The notes under the pieces: generated by a model | The model's database searches: none | What the model saw: only the letters and a program-made list of their open reading frames with translations | Told to the model about the DNA's origin: nothing | Assembly (NCBI GenBank): GCA_903855705.1 | Contig: CAINZT010000140.1 | Location: forward strand, 1-41,670 | Length of the DNA: 41,670 nt | Direction of reading: 5' to 3' | Source of the DNA: an uncultured Synechococcus sp. | GTDB taxonomy: Bacteria; Cyanobacteriota; Cyanobacteriia; PCC-6307; Cyanobiaceae | Translations under genes and position numbers: made by a program | In this document: positions 24,900 to 32,487 of the stretch, piece by piece | Numbering within the stretch: position 1 is the stretch's first letter | Layout: every line of letters begins with the position of its first letter

Positions 24900-27125
24900 T
24901 CAGGGCAGGGCCACCAGCCAGCGGCCGCCGGCGGCCAGGGCCAGGGCCAGTAAGGAGGCCGCCGGTAGGGCAGAACTGCCGGCGCGCAGCAGGCGACGCA
25001 GCAGCACCAAGGCGCCCGCCAAACCGACCAGCACGGCCACGCTCTGGCAGAAGCCGATCACATGGCCATCGGCGCTCCAGCTCGGCAGCTGGGCGGCGAA
25101 TGCGGCATGAATCGGGGCGAAGGACACAGGGAGAACCGTGCCGGCTTCGGCCATGCCCAGGGGCAGGTATCGGGCCAGCAGCAACCCCCACAGCAGGGGC
25201 AGCAGGGCATAAAGAATGCGGCGCAGGCGTTGGGGCGTGAACCAGGGCCGCATCAACAGGAAGCCCAAGGACGGCAGGGCCAGGGCCAGGGCGCCAAAGG
25301 CCAGCCGCGGCAGCAACGGACCCTCGCTGAGGCTGGACGGGGCCAGGGGCAGCGCCCCCAGCAGCCGCTGCCAGTGGTGCAGGGTCAGGTCGCCCGCCAG
25401 CACCAGGATCAGACCCGCCTCCGCCTCCGGCGCGTCCAAGTCCCGTTGCAGATCGGCCGCCGGTGGCCGGAGGCTGAGTTGCACCGAGCGGTGGGGACAG
25501 GCCTGGGCGCAGCTCATGCAGAGCACGCAATTGCGGTTGTTGCTGAGGTGGGCCGGGTGGGTACCCAGCGGGCAGCCGGCCGTGGCCAAGCCTTCGCCAT
25601 GGGCGGGTCCGCCCTTGAAACAGCCGTAGGTGCTGCAGCTGCCACTGCAGGTCCCCACCTGGGCGCGCAGTTCCAGGATCGACAGCTTGGCGAACAGGCC
25701 ATTCATGCCCCCCACCGGGCACAGATACCGGCACCAGAAACGTTTCTCAAAGCGCAAGGAGCCGATCACGGCCCCTGCGGTGATCAACAGGAGCAGACAA
25801 CTGCTCATCCAGGCGGTGTTCTCCAGGTCGCAGACCGATTCCCAGAGCAGGATCGCGGCAAAACCGGCCGCTAGCAGGGGTGCCGCCCAATCGTCGCTGG
25901 ATCCCCTGGGCCACTCCGCCGGTGTCCAGCCCAGCAGCCGGGCCAGCCGTTGGCTGATCTCCCCCCAAACCATGAAGGGGCAGACCGCACACCAGAGCCG
26001 GCCCACCAGCGGATAGCTCAGCAGGATCAGGGGCCACCACCAGGCCCAGAAGAGCGTGAGGCCGCCGTTGTGGGCCCGGTCCTGGGGCCCCAGCCACAGC
26101 CAAAGGTTGACCAGCACAAACAGCCAGCTGACCAGCCCGAACAGCACCACCTTCCAGACCAGGGGATTGCGCAGCCACTCGCGCAGGCCGGGCTTCCAGC
26201 GCCAGAGGTCGAAGCGGAAGCGCTGTTGGCGCGCCGGGGTCCAGAAGACCTCCTCGGGCAGCTGGGCCAACTCCGGACCGGCGGCTTTGGCACCCTGGCC
26301 GGCCGGGGCAGGCCGGGCCTGCTGCAGGGCCCGGTTGAGCAGCTCTTCGAGCTCCTGCAGGTTGCCGGGGAAGTCGTAGCTCTGCAGCCGCTGGATCACC
26401 GCCTCCGGCACCTGGGGAGGCTGCTGCCAGCCCAGGGCACGGCTGCGCATGCGCACGCTGTAGCGCACCCACTCGCCCAGGTCCTGGCGCCGCACCCGCA
26501 AAGCCGGCACCCGGATCGAGAGGCAGAGGCGATCCACCTCCGGCACGGCCACTTCCGAGGTGAAAAACACCCGGCCAGGGAACTGGTGCAGGCTGCCGCC
26601 GGGGCCGCCGGCGCGCCATTGGCCGGTGCGGGCAAGGCTGAGCAGGCTCTGCTGCAGGGGGGCCGGCACCTGGTCGATTTTGTCAATGAGTAGGGCACCA
26701 CTGCCGAGGCTCTCCAGCAGGGAACCGGCCCCGTCGCTGCTGGCGGAGCCAAACAGCTCGGCCCCGTCCTCGCGCAGCAATGCACCATCAAGGCGCACCA
26801 TCAGCTGGCGTCGGGCGGGCGAGCCGAAGTGGATCAGGGCGGCCAGGTTGTCCTTCTCCAGGCCGGGCTCACCGCTGATCAACACGGGCCTGGCCTGGCC
26901 GTCTTCCGAGGCCTGACGCACGGCCTCCCGCAGCCGGGTGGCATAGCGGCTCGTGCCGACAATGCCGCGGCGGGCCCGCACCACCAGGTGGGGCGCCAGA
27001 CGGCGGAAGCTTTCGGCACTGGGTAAGGGGGCCTCGGCTGCCACCTGGGCGCGGTTGGGATCTAGCGCTCCCGCCGGGGGATCGGCGAGGGGGCCATCCG
27101 CTGCTGGACTGGGTTGCTCGACCAA
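24900..27125 (-). CDS. Fusion of a degenerate AAA+ (NtrC-type) domain and a membrane 4Fe-4S polyferredoxin
   Basis: A 741-residue fusion. Residues ~50-270 follow an NtrC-type AAA+ domain from RGIVGTSRYATRLREAV through ELFG to DFPGNLQELEELLNRAL (sensor II-like). But Walker A reads GEPGLEKD (85-92), Walker B reads ALLIDKI (144-150) in place of LFLDEI, and no GAFTGA sigma-54 loop follows ELFG. Residues ~320-741 are a NapH/NosR/CcoG-like membrane protein: helices near 322-346, 357-377, 413-430, 438-455 and several beyond 605; Cys379/382 (CAVCP), Cys465/469 (CRYLCP), Cys493/497/502/518, and a classical cluster Cys533-536-539-543. I infer a membrane redox protein or sensor with a non-ATPase AAA+ module. 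The start is TTG 27125; GTG 27044 is an alternative. Divergent from the glutathione transferase gene. Confidence 0.88.
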   Translation of the reverse strand: MVEQPSPAADGPLADPPAGALDPNRAQVAAEAPLPSAESFRRLAPHLVVRARRGIVGTSRYATRLREAVRQASEDGQARPVLISGEPGLEKDNLAALIHFGSPARRQLMVRLDGALLREDGAELFGSASSDGAGSLLESLGSGALLIDKIDQVPAPLQQSLLSLARTGQWRAGGPGGSLHQFPGRVFFTSEVAVPEVDRLCLSIRVPALRVRRQDLGEWVRYSVRMRSRALGWQQPPQVPEAVIQRLQSYDFPGNLQELEELLNRALQQARPAPAGQGAKAAGPELAQLPEEVFWTPARQQRFRFDLWRWKPGLREWLRNPLVWKVVLFGLVSWLFVLVNLWLWLGPQDRAHNGGLTLFWAWWWPLILLSYPLVGRLWCAVCPFMVWGEISQRLARLLGWTPAEWPRGSSDDWAAPLLAAGFAAILLWESVCDLENTAWMSSCLLLLITAGAVIGSLRFEKRFWCRYLCPVGGMNGLFAKLSILELRAQVGTCSGSCSTYGCFKGGPAHGEGLATAGCPLGTHPAHLSNNRNCVLCMSCAQACPHRSVQLSLRPPAADLQRDLDAPEAEAGLILVLAGDLTLHHWQRLLGALPLAPSSLSEGPLLPRLAFGALALALPSLGFLLMRPWFTPQRLRRILYALLPLLWGLLLARYLPLGMAEAGTVLPVSFAPIHAAFAAQLPSWSADGHVIGFCQSVAVLVGLAGALVLLRRLLRAGSSALPAASLLALALAAGGRWLVALP

Positions 27126-27327
27126 GGGGGCCCGCGCGGCTTAGCCCCATTGTCGACCGGACTGGCGCCAGGGGCCGGCCCAGGGAATTCGCCAAGGCCC
27201 TGCCAATCAACCGGCCCAGCCCCCAGCCAATCCGCCTGCCAAACGGCCCGGGTGGGCGCCGGGCGCAGCCCAGGGTTCTAAGGCGTTTGCGGGCTGGATG
27301 ATGGAGGGGCACTGCACCCCTTTGGCC

Positions 27328-27909
27328 ATGGGCCTCACCCTGTTTGGCGGCCTGCGCAGCCGCGCCTCAATGCCCCGCTGGTACATGGCCGAAAAGGGCA
27401 TTGCCTACGACTGGACCCTGGTGGACATGGGCGCCAAGGAGCACCACCAGGACCCCTTTCTGGCGATCAATCCCTTCGGCAAGGTGCCCGCCCTAATCGA
27501 CCGGGATCCAGCCCTACCGGGGGGTGAACTGCGCCTGTTTGAAAGTGGCGCGATCCTGCTCTATTTGGCCGAGCGCTACGGCCAGGAATTCACTAGTGAC
27601 GCCGAACGGGCCCTGGCCCAGCAATGGATACTGTTTGCCAATGCCACTTTGGCCACGGCCCTGTTCAACCCCAGCCAGCGGGAAACGGAATTCCCCCGCT
27701 TGCTGGGAATTCTCAATGGGTTGTTGGTGCCAGGGGGATCGATCACCGGGGGGAGCTGGGGCGTGGCCGATTGCGCCATCAATGCCCACCTCGCCTACTT
27801 GCCGATCTTCTTTCCCCAGATCGATCTCTCCCCCTGGCCGGCCGTAGAAGCCACGATTCGCCTTACCCAGGAGAACCCCACCTACCAGCAGGCCATGGCC
27901 GTGGGCTAA
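27328..27909 (+). CDS. Glutathione S-transferase family protein
   Basis: A ~193-residue GST. The thioredoxin-fold N-terminal domain shows LTLFGGLRSRASMPRWYMAEKG, with the Ser in SRAS a candidate for activating glutathione thiol, then NPFGKVPALIDRD with the cis-Pro of the glutathione site, and ESGAILLYLAERYG, the Glu-Ser that binds the gamma-glutamyl group. An all-helical C-terminal domain follows (~95-190) with SWGVADCAINAHLAYLP, the N-capping box region. Likely roles are detoxification or redox handling; the substrate is unknown. The start is ATG 27328 because the family begins at the first strand; in-frame ATGs at 27298 and 27301 would add ten or nine residues. Confidence 0.9.
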   Translation: MGLTLFGGLRSRASMPRWYMAEKGIAYDWTLVDMGAKEHHQDPFLAINPFGKVPALIDRDPALPGGELRLFESGAILLYLAERYGQEFTSDAERALAQQWILFANATLATALFNPSQRETEFPRLLGILNGLLVPGGSITGGSWGVADCAINAHLAYLPIFFPQIDLSPWPAVEATIRLTQENPTYQQAMAVG

Positions 27910-27961
27910 CGGGTTTCAGGCGCAAGAGCTTCGCTACGGGGCCTGCCCCAGGCTGGATCCC

Positions 27962-29506
27962 TTGACGGGAGGCCCCCCCGACGACCAGCGTTATGCAGCA
28001 CATCGGGCCGCGGGTCGTCAGTTCTTGGAGAGTTCCCAGGTCCGGCCTCGCCTCCGGAAGCGACCCCACTACCAACGCAAACGCTGGCTGGTGATTGCCA
28101 TTCCCCTGGGCACCCTGGTGGCCCTGGTGGCGATTGCCCCTCCCCTGCCGCCGCGGCCTTCGCCCAACAGCCTGCAGCAGGCCAGTCCCCAGGGCAAAGC
28201 CTTTCGCTATCTCCCCGACCAGGAGGTGTATGCCCTGGACTTTGATCCGCGCAAGGTGCGGATCGGCCTGCTTGAGGGCTGGGATCGGGAACAGGAGGCC
28301 TATCGCGATCCCACCGCCCTGGCCTACGTGTCGGGGCCGATGTATGAGCGCCATGTCAATAGCAGCGGCCAGGAAACCACCGTGCCGTTGGGAGATATCA
28401 AACTGGGGGATCAGGTGTGGCGAGGCATCAACCGCACCGCCTCCCGGCAACGGGCCTATGTGGGCATCCGCCACGACGGCCATGTCGACTTTGGCTACGG
28501 CGAATTAACGCCGCAACGGGCCGCCCTCTATGACACCTTCATCGGCGGGCTCCATAGCATTTACAACGATCTGGAGGCACCGCCGCCGGCCTACAAGGGC
28601 GCCTACAGCATCAGCATGGGCCAGCAGATTCGTTATTTTCTGCCGAGAATTCGCATGGTGATCGGCCTGCGTTCCGATGGCCGGCTGGAAGTGTTAATGA
28701 GCCGCGATGGCCTGACCTTGGAGCAGACCCGCGCCCTAGCCCGGGAGCGGGGCCTACTGGCGGCCTACCTGCCCGACCATGCCTCCAAAAGCCGCTTCAT
28801 CATTCCGGGCGTGAAGGGCTTCAATGACGACGATGCCAACTGGATCAGTGGCGGCGCCACCAGTTTTGTGCACGTGCCCTACATGCTGCGGTTGAGTGAA
28901 CGGTCCGTGCCCCTGCAGGGCTCCCTCCTCGCCAACCTCTCCCCCCACCTGGAGGAGGCGGGCTGCCCCAATCCTTGGCAATGCGGCAAAACCCTGGGTA
29001 GCCAGATCCTTGATCGGGCCTTGGCGGGCTTCAACCGCTTGATGGAGCAGGGGGTCGAGCCGATTGCGCGCATGATCTGGGCCCCCCATGGCGGCAGCAA
29101 GGGTCCCAAGCACCCGGCCCAAAGCTCGCCCCTGCGCGAACCGCCTATCACCGCCGATCCCTTCTCCCTGCGCCAGCTCCAACAAAGCGACCAGCCGTCG
29201 GCCCCCAGCCCCACGCCCCTGCCCCTGGCACCGGACCTGCCAGCCCCGCTGTTGCTGGAGGACGGCCAGACCCTGCCCAAGGAGGTCAAGAGCCCGAACG
29301 CCCCCTGCCAAGGGGCGGACTGTTCCCGCTCCCCGGCCGATGGCCTGGTGACCCCGGAGCAGCGACCCGGCGAGTCAAGGGCTCCTGGCCCCAGCGGCCC
29401 CCAGGAACCCCCAGGCAGCACGGCTGGTGCGCCCGCCAGCCAACTGCCTGCAGCAGGCCCCGTCGTGCCGCCGCCCCCGCTGTTGCCGCCACCGCCAGTG
29501 CGCTGA
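27962..29506 (+). CDS. Membrane-anchored protein with a proline-rich C-terminal tail
   Basis: A 514-residue protein of uncertain family. After ~38 basic residues comes one membrane anchor (WLVIAIPLGTLVALVAIAPPLP, ~42-63). Residues ~85-320 form a globular domain with YALDFDPRKVRIGLLEGWD, GDQVWRGINRTASRQRAYVG, MVIGLRSDGRLEVLMSRDGL and DDDANWISGGATSFVHVPYM. The order (strand, gly-rich turn, 'G-DGRL', helix, then D-x-x-N-x-x-GGATS) recalls phosphodiester glycosidase (NAGPA/DUF2233) proteins; this is a suggestion only. The last ~150 residues are Pro/Ser-rich and end in a polyproline stretch (PPPPLLPPPPVR). The start TTG 27962 is uncertain, with no better start before the anchor. The two Cys at ~326-331 and a later pair suggest disulphides outside the cytoplasm. 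Confidence 0.7.
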   Translation: MTGGPPDDQRYAAHRAAGRQFLESSQVRPRLRKRPHYQRKRWLVIAIPLGTLVALVAIAPPLPPRPSPNSLQQASPQGKAFRYLPDQEVYALDFDPRKVRIGLLEGWDREQEAYRDPTALAYVSGPMYERHVNSSGQETTVPLGDIKLGDQVWRGINRTASRQRAYVGIRHDGHVDFGYGELTPQRAALYDTFIGGLHSIYNDLEAPPPAYKGAYSISMGQQIRYFLPRIRMVIGLRSDGRLEVLMSRDGLTLEQTRALARERGLLAAYLPDHASKSRFIIPGVKGFNDDDANWISGGATSFVHVPYMLRLSERSVPLQGSLLANLSPHLEEAGCPNPWQCGKTLGSQILDRALAGFNRLMEQGVEPIARMIWAPHGGSKGPKHPAQSSPLREPPITADPFSLRQLQQSDQPSAPSPTPLPLAPDLPAPLLLEDGQTLPKEVKSPNAPCQGADCSRSPADGLVTPEQRPGESRAPGPSGPQEPPGSTAGAPASQLPAAGPVVPPPPLLPPPPVR

Positions 29507-29549
29507 GGGGATGACTTAACGCGCCACCGGCTGCACCAGCGGGGGCTTC

Positions 29550-29576
29550 AACCGGCGCCTCAAGGCCCTGCCGGTT
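29550..29576. terminator. Inverted repeat between convergent genes
   Basis: AACCGGC (29550-29556) pairs with GCCGGTT (29570-29576) across a 13-base loop, immediately before the stop of the minus-strand CBS gene and 44 bp after the plus-strand stop at 29506. No T-run, so a weak shared terminator at best. Confidence 0.35.
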
Positions 29577-30040
29577 CAGCCGGCGGCGGCTAGGGCTCGC
29601 ACCACGTCGCCGCGGGTCAACACCCCGACCAACTCGGTTCCTTCGAGCACAAACAGGCGTTGAACGCTCTTGTCGTGCAGTTGTTTGGCGGCGGCGGGCA
29701 GGCCCAGCTCGCTGCTGCAGCTGTGGGGCTTGCTGCCCATCACCTCGCCAACGCTGTTCCCAAGCACCTGATGGACCTCCTTGTCCCACTGCAGGGGATT
29801 GCGCAGGTAGATCACCGCATCGAGCAGCATCACGTAGGGGCCGGGATCAAAGCCGCTTTCCCGCACCATCAGGTCCTGCTCGCTGAGTTCGCCCACCAGG
29901 GCGCCACTGGCATCCAACACGGGCAGGCCACTGAAGTGGTGCTCGCTCATCAGGTGCACCGCCTCCTGTAGGGGGGTGTCGGTGCGCACGCTGATCACCG
30001 GCGTTGACATCACATCGGCGACGCGCTGGGCCACAACCAT
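29576..30040 (-). CDS. CBS-domain pair protein
   Basis: A 154-residue protein made of two CBS motifs and little else. The first (residues ~6-65) reads VADVMSTPVISVRTDTPLQEAV...HHFSGLPVLDASGALVGELSEQDL; the second (~97-152) reads VGEVMGSKPHSCSSELGLPAAA...QRLFVLEGTELVGVLTRGDVV. CBS pairs bind adenine nucleotides and regulate partners; in plants and cyanobacteria single-pair proteins are linked to thioredoxin control. The insert between the motifs (DPGPYVMLLDAVIYLRNPLQ) is typical of cyanobacterial members. ATG 30040; divergent from the CDP-alcohol transferase gene, with 84 bp between starts. Confidence 0.9.
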   Translation of the reverse strand: MVVAQRVADVMSTPVISVRTDTPLQEAVHLMSEHHFSGLPVLDASGALVGELSEQDLMVRESGFDPGPYVMLLDAVIYLRNPLQWDKEVHQVLGNSVGEVMGSKPHSCSSELGLPAAAKQLHDKSVQRLFVLEGTELVGVLTRGDVVRALAAAG

Positions 30041-30124
30041 GGATCCGGATCAGTTGGGGCCATTGTGCCCGCCGGGGCGGGGCGCGCCGGCGGCGAGGAT
30101 TGGCCCGATGAGCGGAGCATTTGC

Positions 30125-30691
30125 ATGGCTGCCCTGATTCGCGCCCGCCAGCTTGCCGATGGCCTCACCCTGGGCCGGGCCCTCCTGGGCCTGCCCCTCC
30201 TGCTGGCCCTGGTGAACGGCGCCGAATCCCTGGCCTGGCTGCTGTTGTTGCTCGGGGGCCTGAGCGATGCGGCCGATGGCTGGCTGGCCCGCCGCAGCGG
30301 CGGCGGCTCGATCTGGGGGGCCCGGCTTGATCCGCTCACCGACAAGATCCTGATCAGTGCGCCCTTGCTCTGGCTGGGGGCGACGGGTCTGCTGCCCCTT
30401 TGGGCCGTGTGGCTGCTGCTGGCCCGCGAACTGCTGATCTCCGGCTGGCGCGCCGGCCAGGGCAGCGGCGGACCGGCCTCGGCGGCCGGCAAGGCGAAGA
30501 CGATCCTGCAATTCGCCTCCTTGCTGCTGCTGCTCTGGCCCTGCGGCTGGAGCCTGGGCAGCCCCGCTGCCTTTGGCCTGGTGGACTGGCTGCACTGGGG
30601 CGGCTTCCTGCTGTTCTGGCCGTCGTTGCTGCTGGCCCTCACCTCGGCCCTGGGCTACCTGCGCGCTGGTTCGCGCCCCGGGGGGACCTAG
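30125..30691 (+). CDS. CDP-alcohol phosphatidyltransferase
   Basis: A 188-residue membrane enzyme of the class I CDP-alcohol family, which makes phospholipids by displacing CMP from CDP-diacylglycerol. The signature D(x2)DG(x2)AR(x8)G(x3)D(x3)D is complete: it starts at the first Asp of SDAADGWLARR (residues ~51-61) and ends at RLDPLTDK. The enzyme has about six hydrophobic helices. A length near 190 residues and a single family domain make phosphatidylglycerophosphate synthase (PgsA) likely, PG being essential for thylakoids, but the acceptor cannot be read from sequence, so I give no symbol. ATG 30125. Its stop shares the tetranucleotide CTAG with the convergent gene's stop. Confidence 0.9.
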   Translation: MAALIRARQLADGLTLGRALLGLPLLLALVNGAESLAWLLLLLGGLSDAADGWLARRSGGGSIWGARLDPLTDKILISAPLLWLGATGLLPLWAVWLLLARELLISGWRAGQGSGGPASAAGKAKTILQFASLLLLLWPCGWSLGSPAAFGLVDWLHWGGFLLFWPSLLLALTSALGYLRAGSRPGGT

Positions 30692-31605
30692 GCCAGCAGG
30701 GCCCCATCAGCGCTGAAATCGGGGCTGCTGGGGGGCCGTAGGGCGTAGTCGTTGGCATAGGCATCGGCCAGGCTGCGGGCCAGGTCGAAACGGGGTTCCC
30801 AGGCCAGTTCCCGCTTGATCCGGTGGATATCTGTGAGGAAATGGGCCAGGCGCAAGGGGAAGGCCTTGCGGGCCTTGGGATCGAGGCGGGAAGGATCGAA
30901 GCTGCGGATTTCCACTTCAGCGGGATCCTTGCCGCAGGCCATTGCCGCGGCCGCCACCAGGCCCCGGAAGGTGACCCCCTGCTCGCCGCTGCAGTTGTAA
31001 ATGCGGTTGGCGGCCGCCTCCACGCCGATGCTGGCGGCCATGGCGCTGGCCAGGTCATCGACATGGCCGAGCTGGGTGATCGTGGTGCCATCGCCAGGCA
31101 GGGGCACGGGCCGGCCGTGGACGATGCGATCGAAGAACCAGCGCTCCACGGGGTTGTAGTTGCCGGCGCCGATGATGTAAGTAGGCCGGAAACTGGTGAA
31201 GGGAATCGCTTCGGCCCGCAACCAGGCCTCGGTGTCCGCCTTGCCGGAGTGGCGGCTGGCCGGATCGATCGGGGCGTCCTCATCGAGGGGCCAGAGCTCG
31301 CTATCGGCATACACGCCAGCTGAACTCACATAAATGAACCGGTGGCTCGGGGCTCCGGTCTGCTCGATCACGGCGCGGCTGTCGGCCAGGGTCCGGCCGG
31401 AGCTGTCGATGATGACGTCGAAACTGCGGCCTGCCAGCAGGCCCAGGCCCTCGGCCGTGGTGCGATCGCCCTGGAGGTGCTCAACCCCGTCCGGCAACGG
31501 CTGGCGGCCGCGGGTGAACAGGCTGAGGCTGTGGCCGGCGGCCAGCAACTGGGCCACCAGGGGCCTGCCGATGAAACGGGTGCCGCCCATCACCAGAATC
31601 TGCAC
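30688..31605 (-). CDS. NAD-dependent epimerase-fold protein, CSP41-like
   Basis: A 305-residue extended short-chain dehydrogenase. The N-terminus QILVMGGTRFIGRPLVAQLL carries the dinucleotide loop GGTRFIG; YVSSAGVYADSELWPLDED and FRPTYIIGAGNYNPVERWFF are the sequence stretches shared with chloroplast stem-loop-binding protein CSP41, whose plant members bind RNA and stabilise chloroplast transcripts. In canonical epimerases the catalytic pair is Tyr-x3-Lys; here the Tyr of AGVYADS is present but the Lys is not four residues on, so sugar epimerisation is doubtful. The start is GTG 31605 (VQILVMGG); the frame stays open far upstream but only antisense to hisA. Divergent from hisA. Confidence 0.9.
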   Translation of the reverse strand: MQILVMGGTRFIGRPLVAQLLAAGHSLSLFTRGRQPLPDGVEHLQGDRTTAEGLGLLAGRSFDVIIDSSGRTLADSRAVIEQTGAPSHRFIYVSSAGVYADSELWPLDEDAPIDPASRHSGKADTEAWLRAEAIPFTSFRPTYIIGAGNYNPVERWFFDRIVHGRPVPLPGDGTTITQLGHVDDLASAMAASIGVEAAANRIYNCSGEQGVTFRGLVAAAAMACGKDPAEVEIRSFDPSRLDPKARKAFPLRLAHFLTDIHRIKRELAWEPRFDLARSLADAYANDYALRPPSSPDFSADGALLA

Positions 31606-31695
31606 CGCGCCAGCCCAAAACTGGCGCCATTCAAACCCGGCTTGGCGCCCGGCCCGGCGGCCAAGATGGCGCCAGCGACCCGACTCCCCCCTGCC

Positions 31696-32466
31696 ATGGA
31701 GATCATTCCCGCCATCGATCTGCTGGGGGGCCAGTGCGTGCGGCTGCACCAGGGCGATTACGACCAGGTGACCCGCTTTAGCGATGACCCGGTGGCCCAG
31801 GCCCTGGAATGGCAGCGCCAGGGGGCCAGCCGCCTGCACCTGGTGGATCTCGATGGCGCCCGCAGTGGTGAGCCAACCAACGATCGGGTGGTGAAGGCGA
31901 TCACTACAGCCCTTTCCATTCCCGTGCAGCTGGGGGGCGGCGTGCGCACGGCGGAGCGGGCCGAGGAGCTGCTGGCCTTTGGCCTCGATCGGGTCATCCT
32001 GGGCACCGTGGCGGTGGAGCAACCGGAGTTGGTGCGCCAGTTGGCCAGCCGCCATCCCGGCCGGATCATTGTGGGAATCGATGCCAAACAGGGTCGGGTG
32101 GCGACCCGCGGCTGGATCGACGAGAGCCCCATAGAGGCCACGGCCCTAGCGGCCAGTTTCGAGGGCAGCGGCGTGGCGGCAATCATCAGCACCGACATCG
32201 CCACCGACGGCACCCTGGCCGGCCCCAACCTGGACTCCCTGCGGGCCATGGCCCAGGCCAGCCCGATTCCAGTGATTGCCTCGGGCGGCATCGGCAGCCT
32301 GGCCGATCTGCTGTCCCTGCTCTCCCTGGTGCCCCTGGGGGTGAGCGGTGTGATCGTGGGCCGGGCCCTCTATGACGGCCAAGTGGACCTGGCCGAGGCC
32401 CTGCAAGCGATTGGGCCGGCCCGGCTGCAGGACCCCCCTGGCCAGGGGTTTGGGTCTATAACATAG
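31696..32466 (+). CDS. hisA: HisA, ProFAR isomerase
   Basis: A 256-residue TIM-barrel isomerase of histidine biosynthesis (ProFAR to PRFAR). The start MEIIPAIDLLGGQCVRLHQG holds the catalytic Asp8 and the phosphate region; then VDLDGARSGEPTN, QLGGGVRTAERAEELLAFGLDRVILGT, IVGIDAKQGRVATRGW and ISTDIATDGTLAGPNLD, with the second catalytic Asp in the DIATDGT motif (where HisF has a different pattern), and ASGGIGSLADLLSL. The start is ATG 31696, 90 bp from the divergent epimerase-fold gene. The Fur-family gene follows after 21 bp. Confidence 0.97.
   Translation: MEIIPAIDLLGGQCVRLHQGDYDQVTRFSDDPVAQALEWQRQGASRLHLVDLDGARSGEPTNDRVVKAITTALSIPVQLGGGVRTAERAEELLAFGLDRVILGTVAVEQPELVRQLASRHPGRIIVGIDAKQGRVATRGWIDESPIEATALAASFEGSGVAAIISTDIATDGTLAGPNLDSLRAMAQASPIPVIASGGIGSLADLLSLLSLVPLGVSGVIVGRALYDGQVDLAEALQAIGPARLQDPPGQGFGSIT
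32435..32462 (+). promoter_or_regulatory. Palindrome and -10-like hexamer before the Fur-family gene
   Basis: A perfect 14-bp palindrome CCCCTGGCCAGGGG (32435-32448) inside the end of hisA is followed nine bases later by TATAAC (32457-32462), one mismatch from the -10 consensus. A -35 match is not apparent. It could be an operator/promoter for the downstream regulator, or chance in GC-rich coding DNA. Confidence 0.25.
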
Positions 32467-32487
32467 AAACACCTTCACCCTGCCCCG

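Noticed and set aside
24838-26619. Two long minus-strand frames (24838-25734 and 25747-26619) overlapping the polyferredoxin fusion
   Set aside because: They are out-of-frame shadows of the fusion gene, without its Cys motifs or helices. I considered a frameshifted gene pair, but the fusion frame itself is unbroken.
31606-32055. Long N-terminal extension of the CSP41-like frame
   Set aside because: It runs antisense through hisA; the family start is at GTG 31605.
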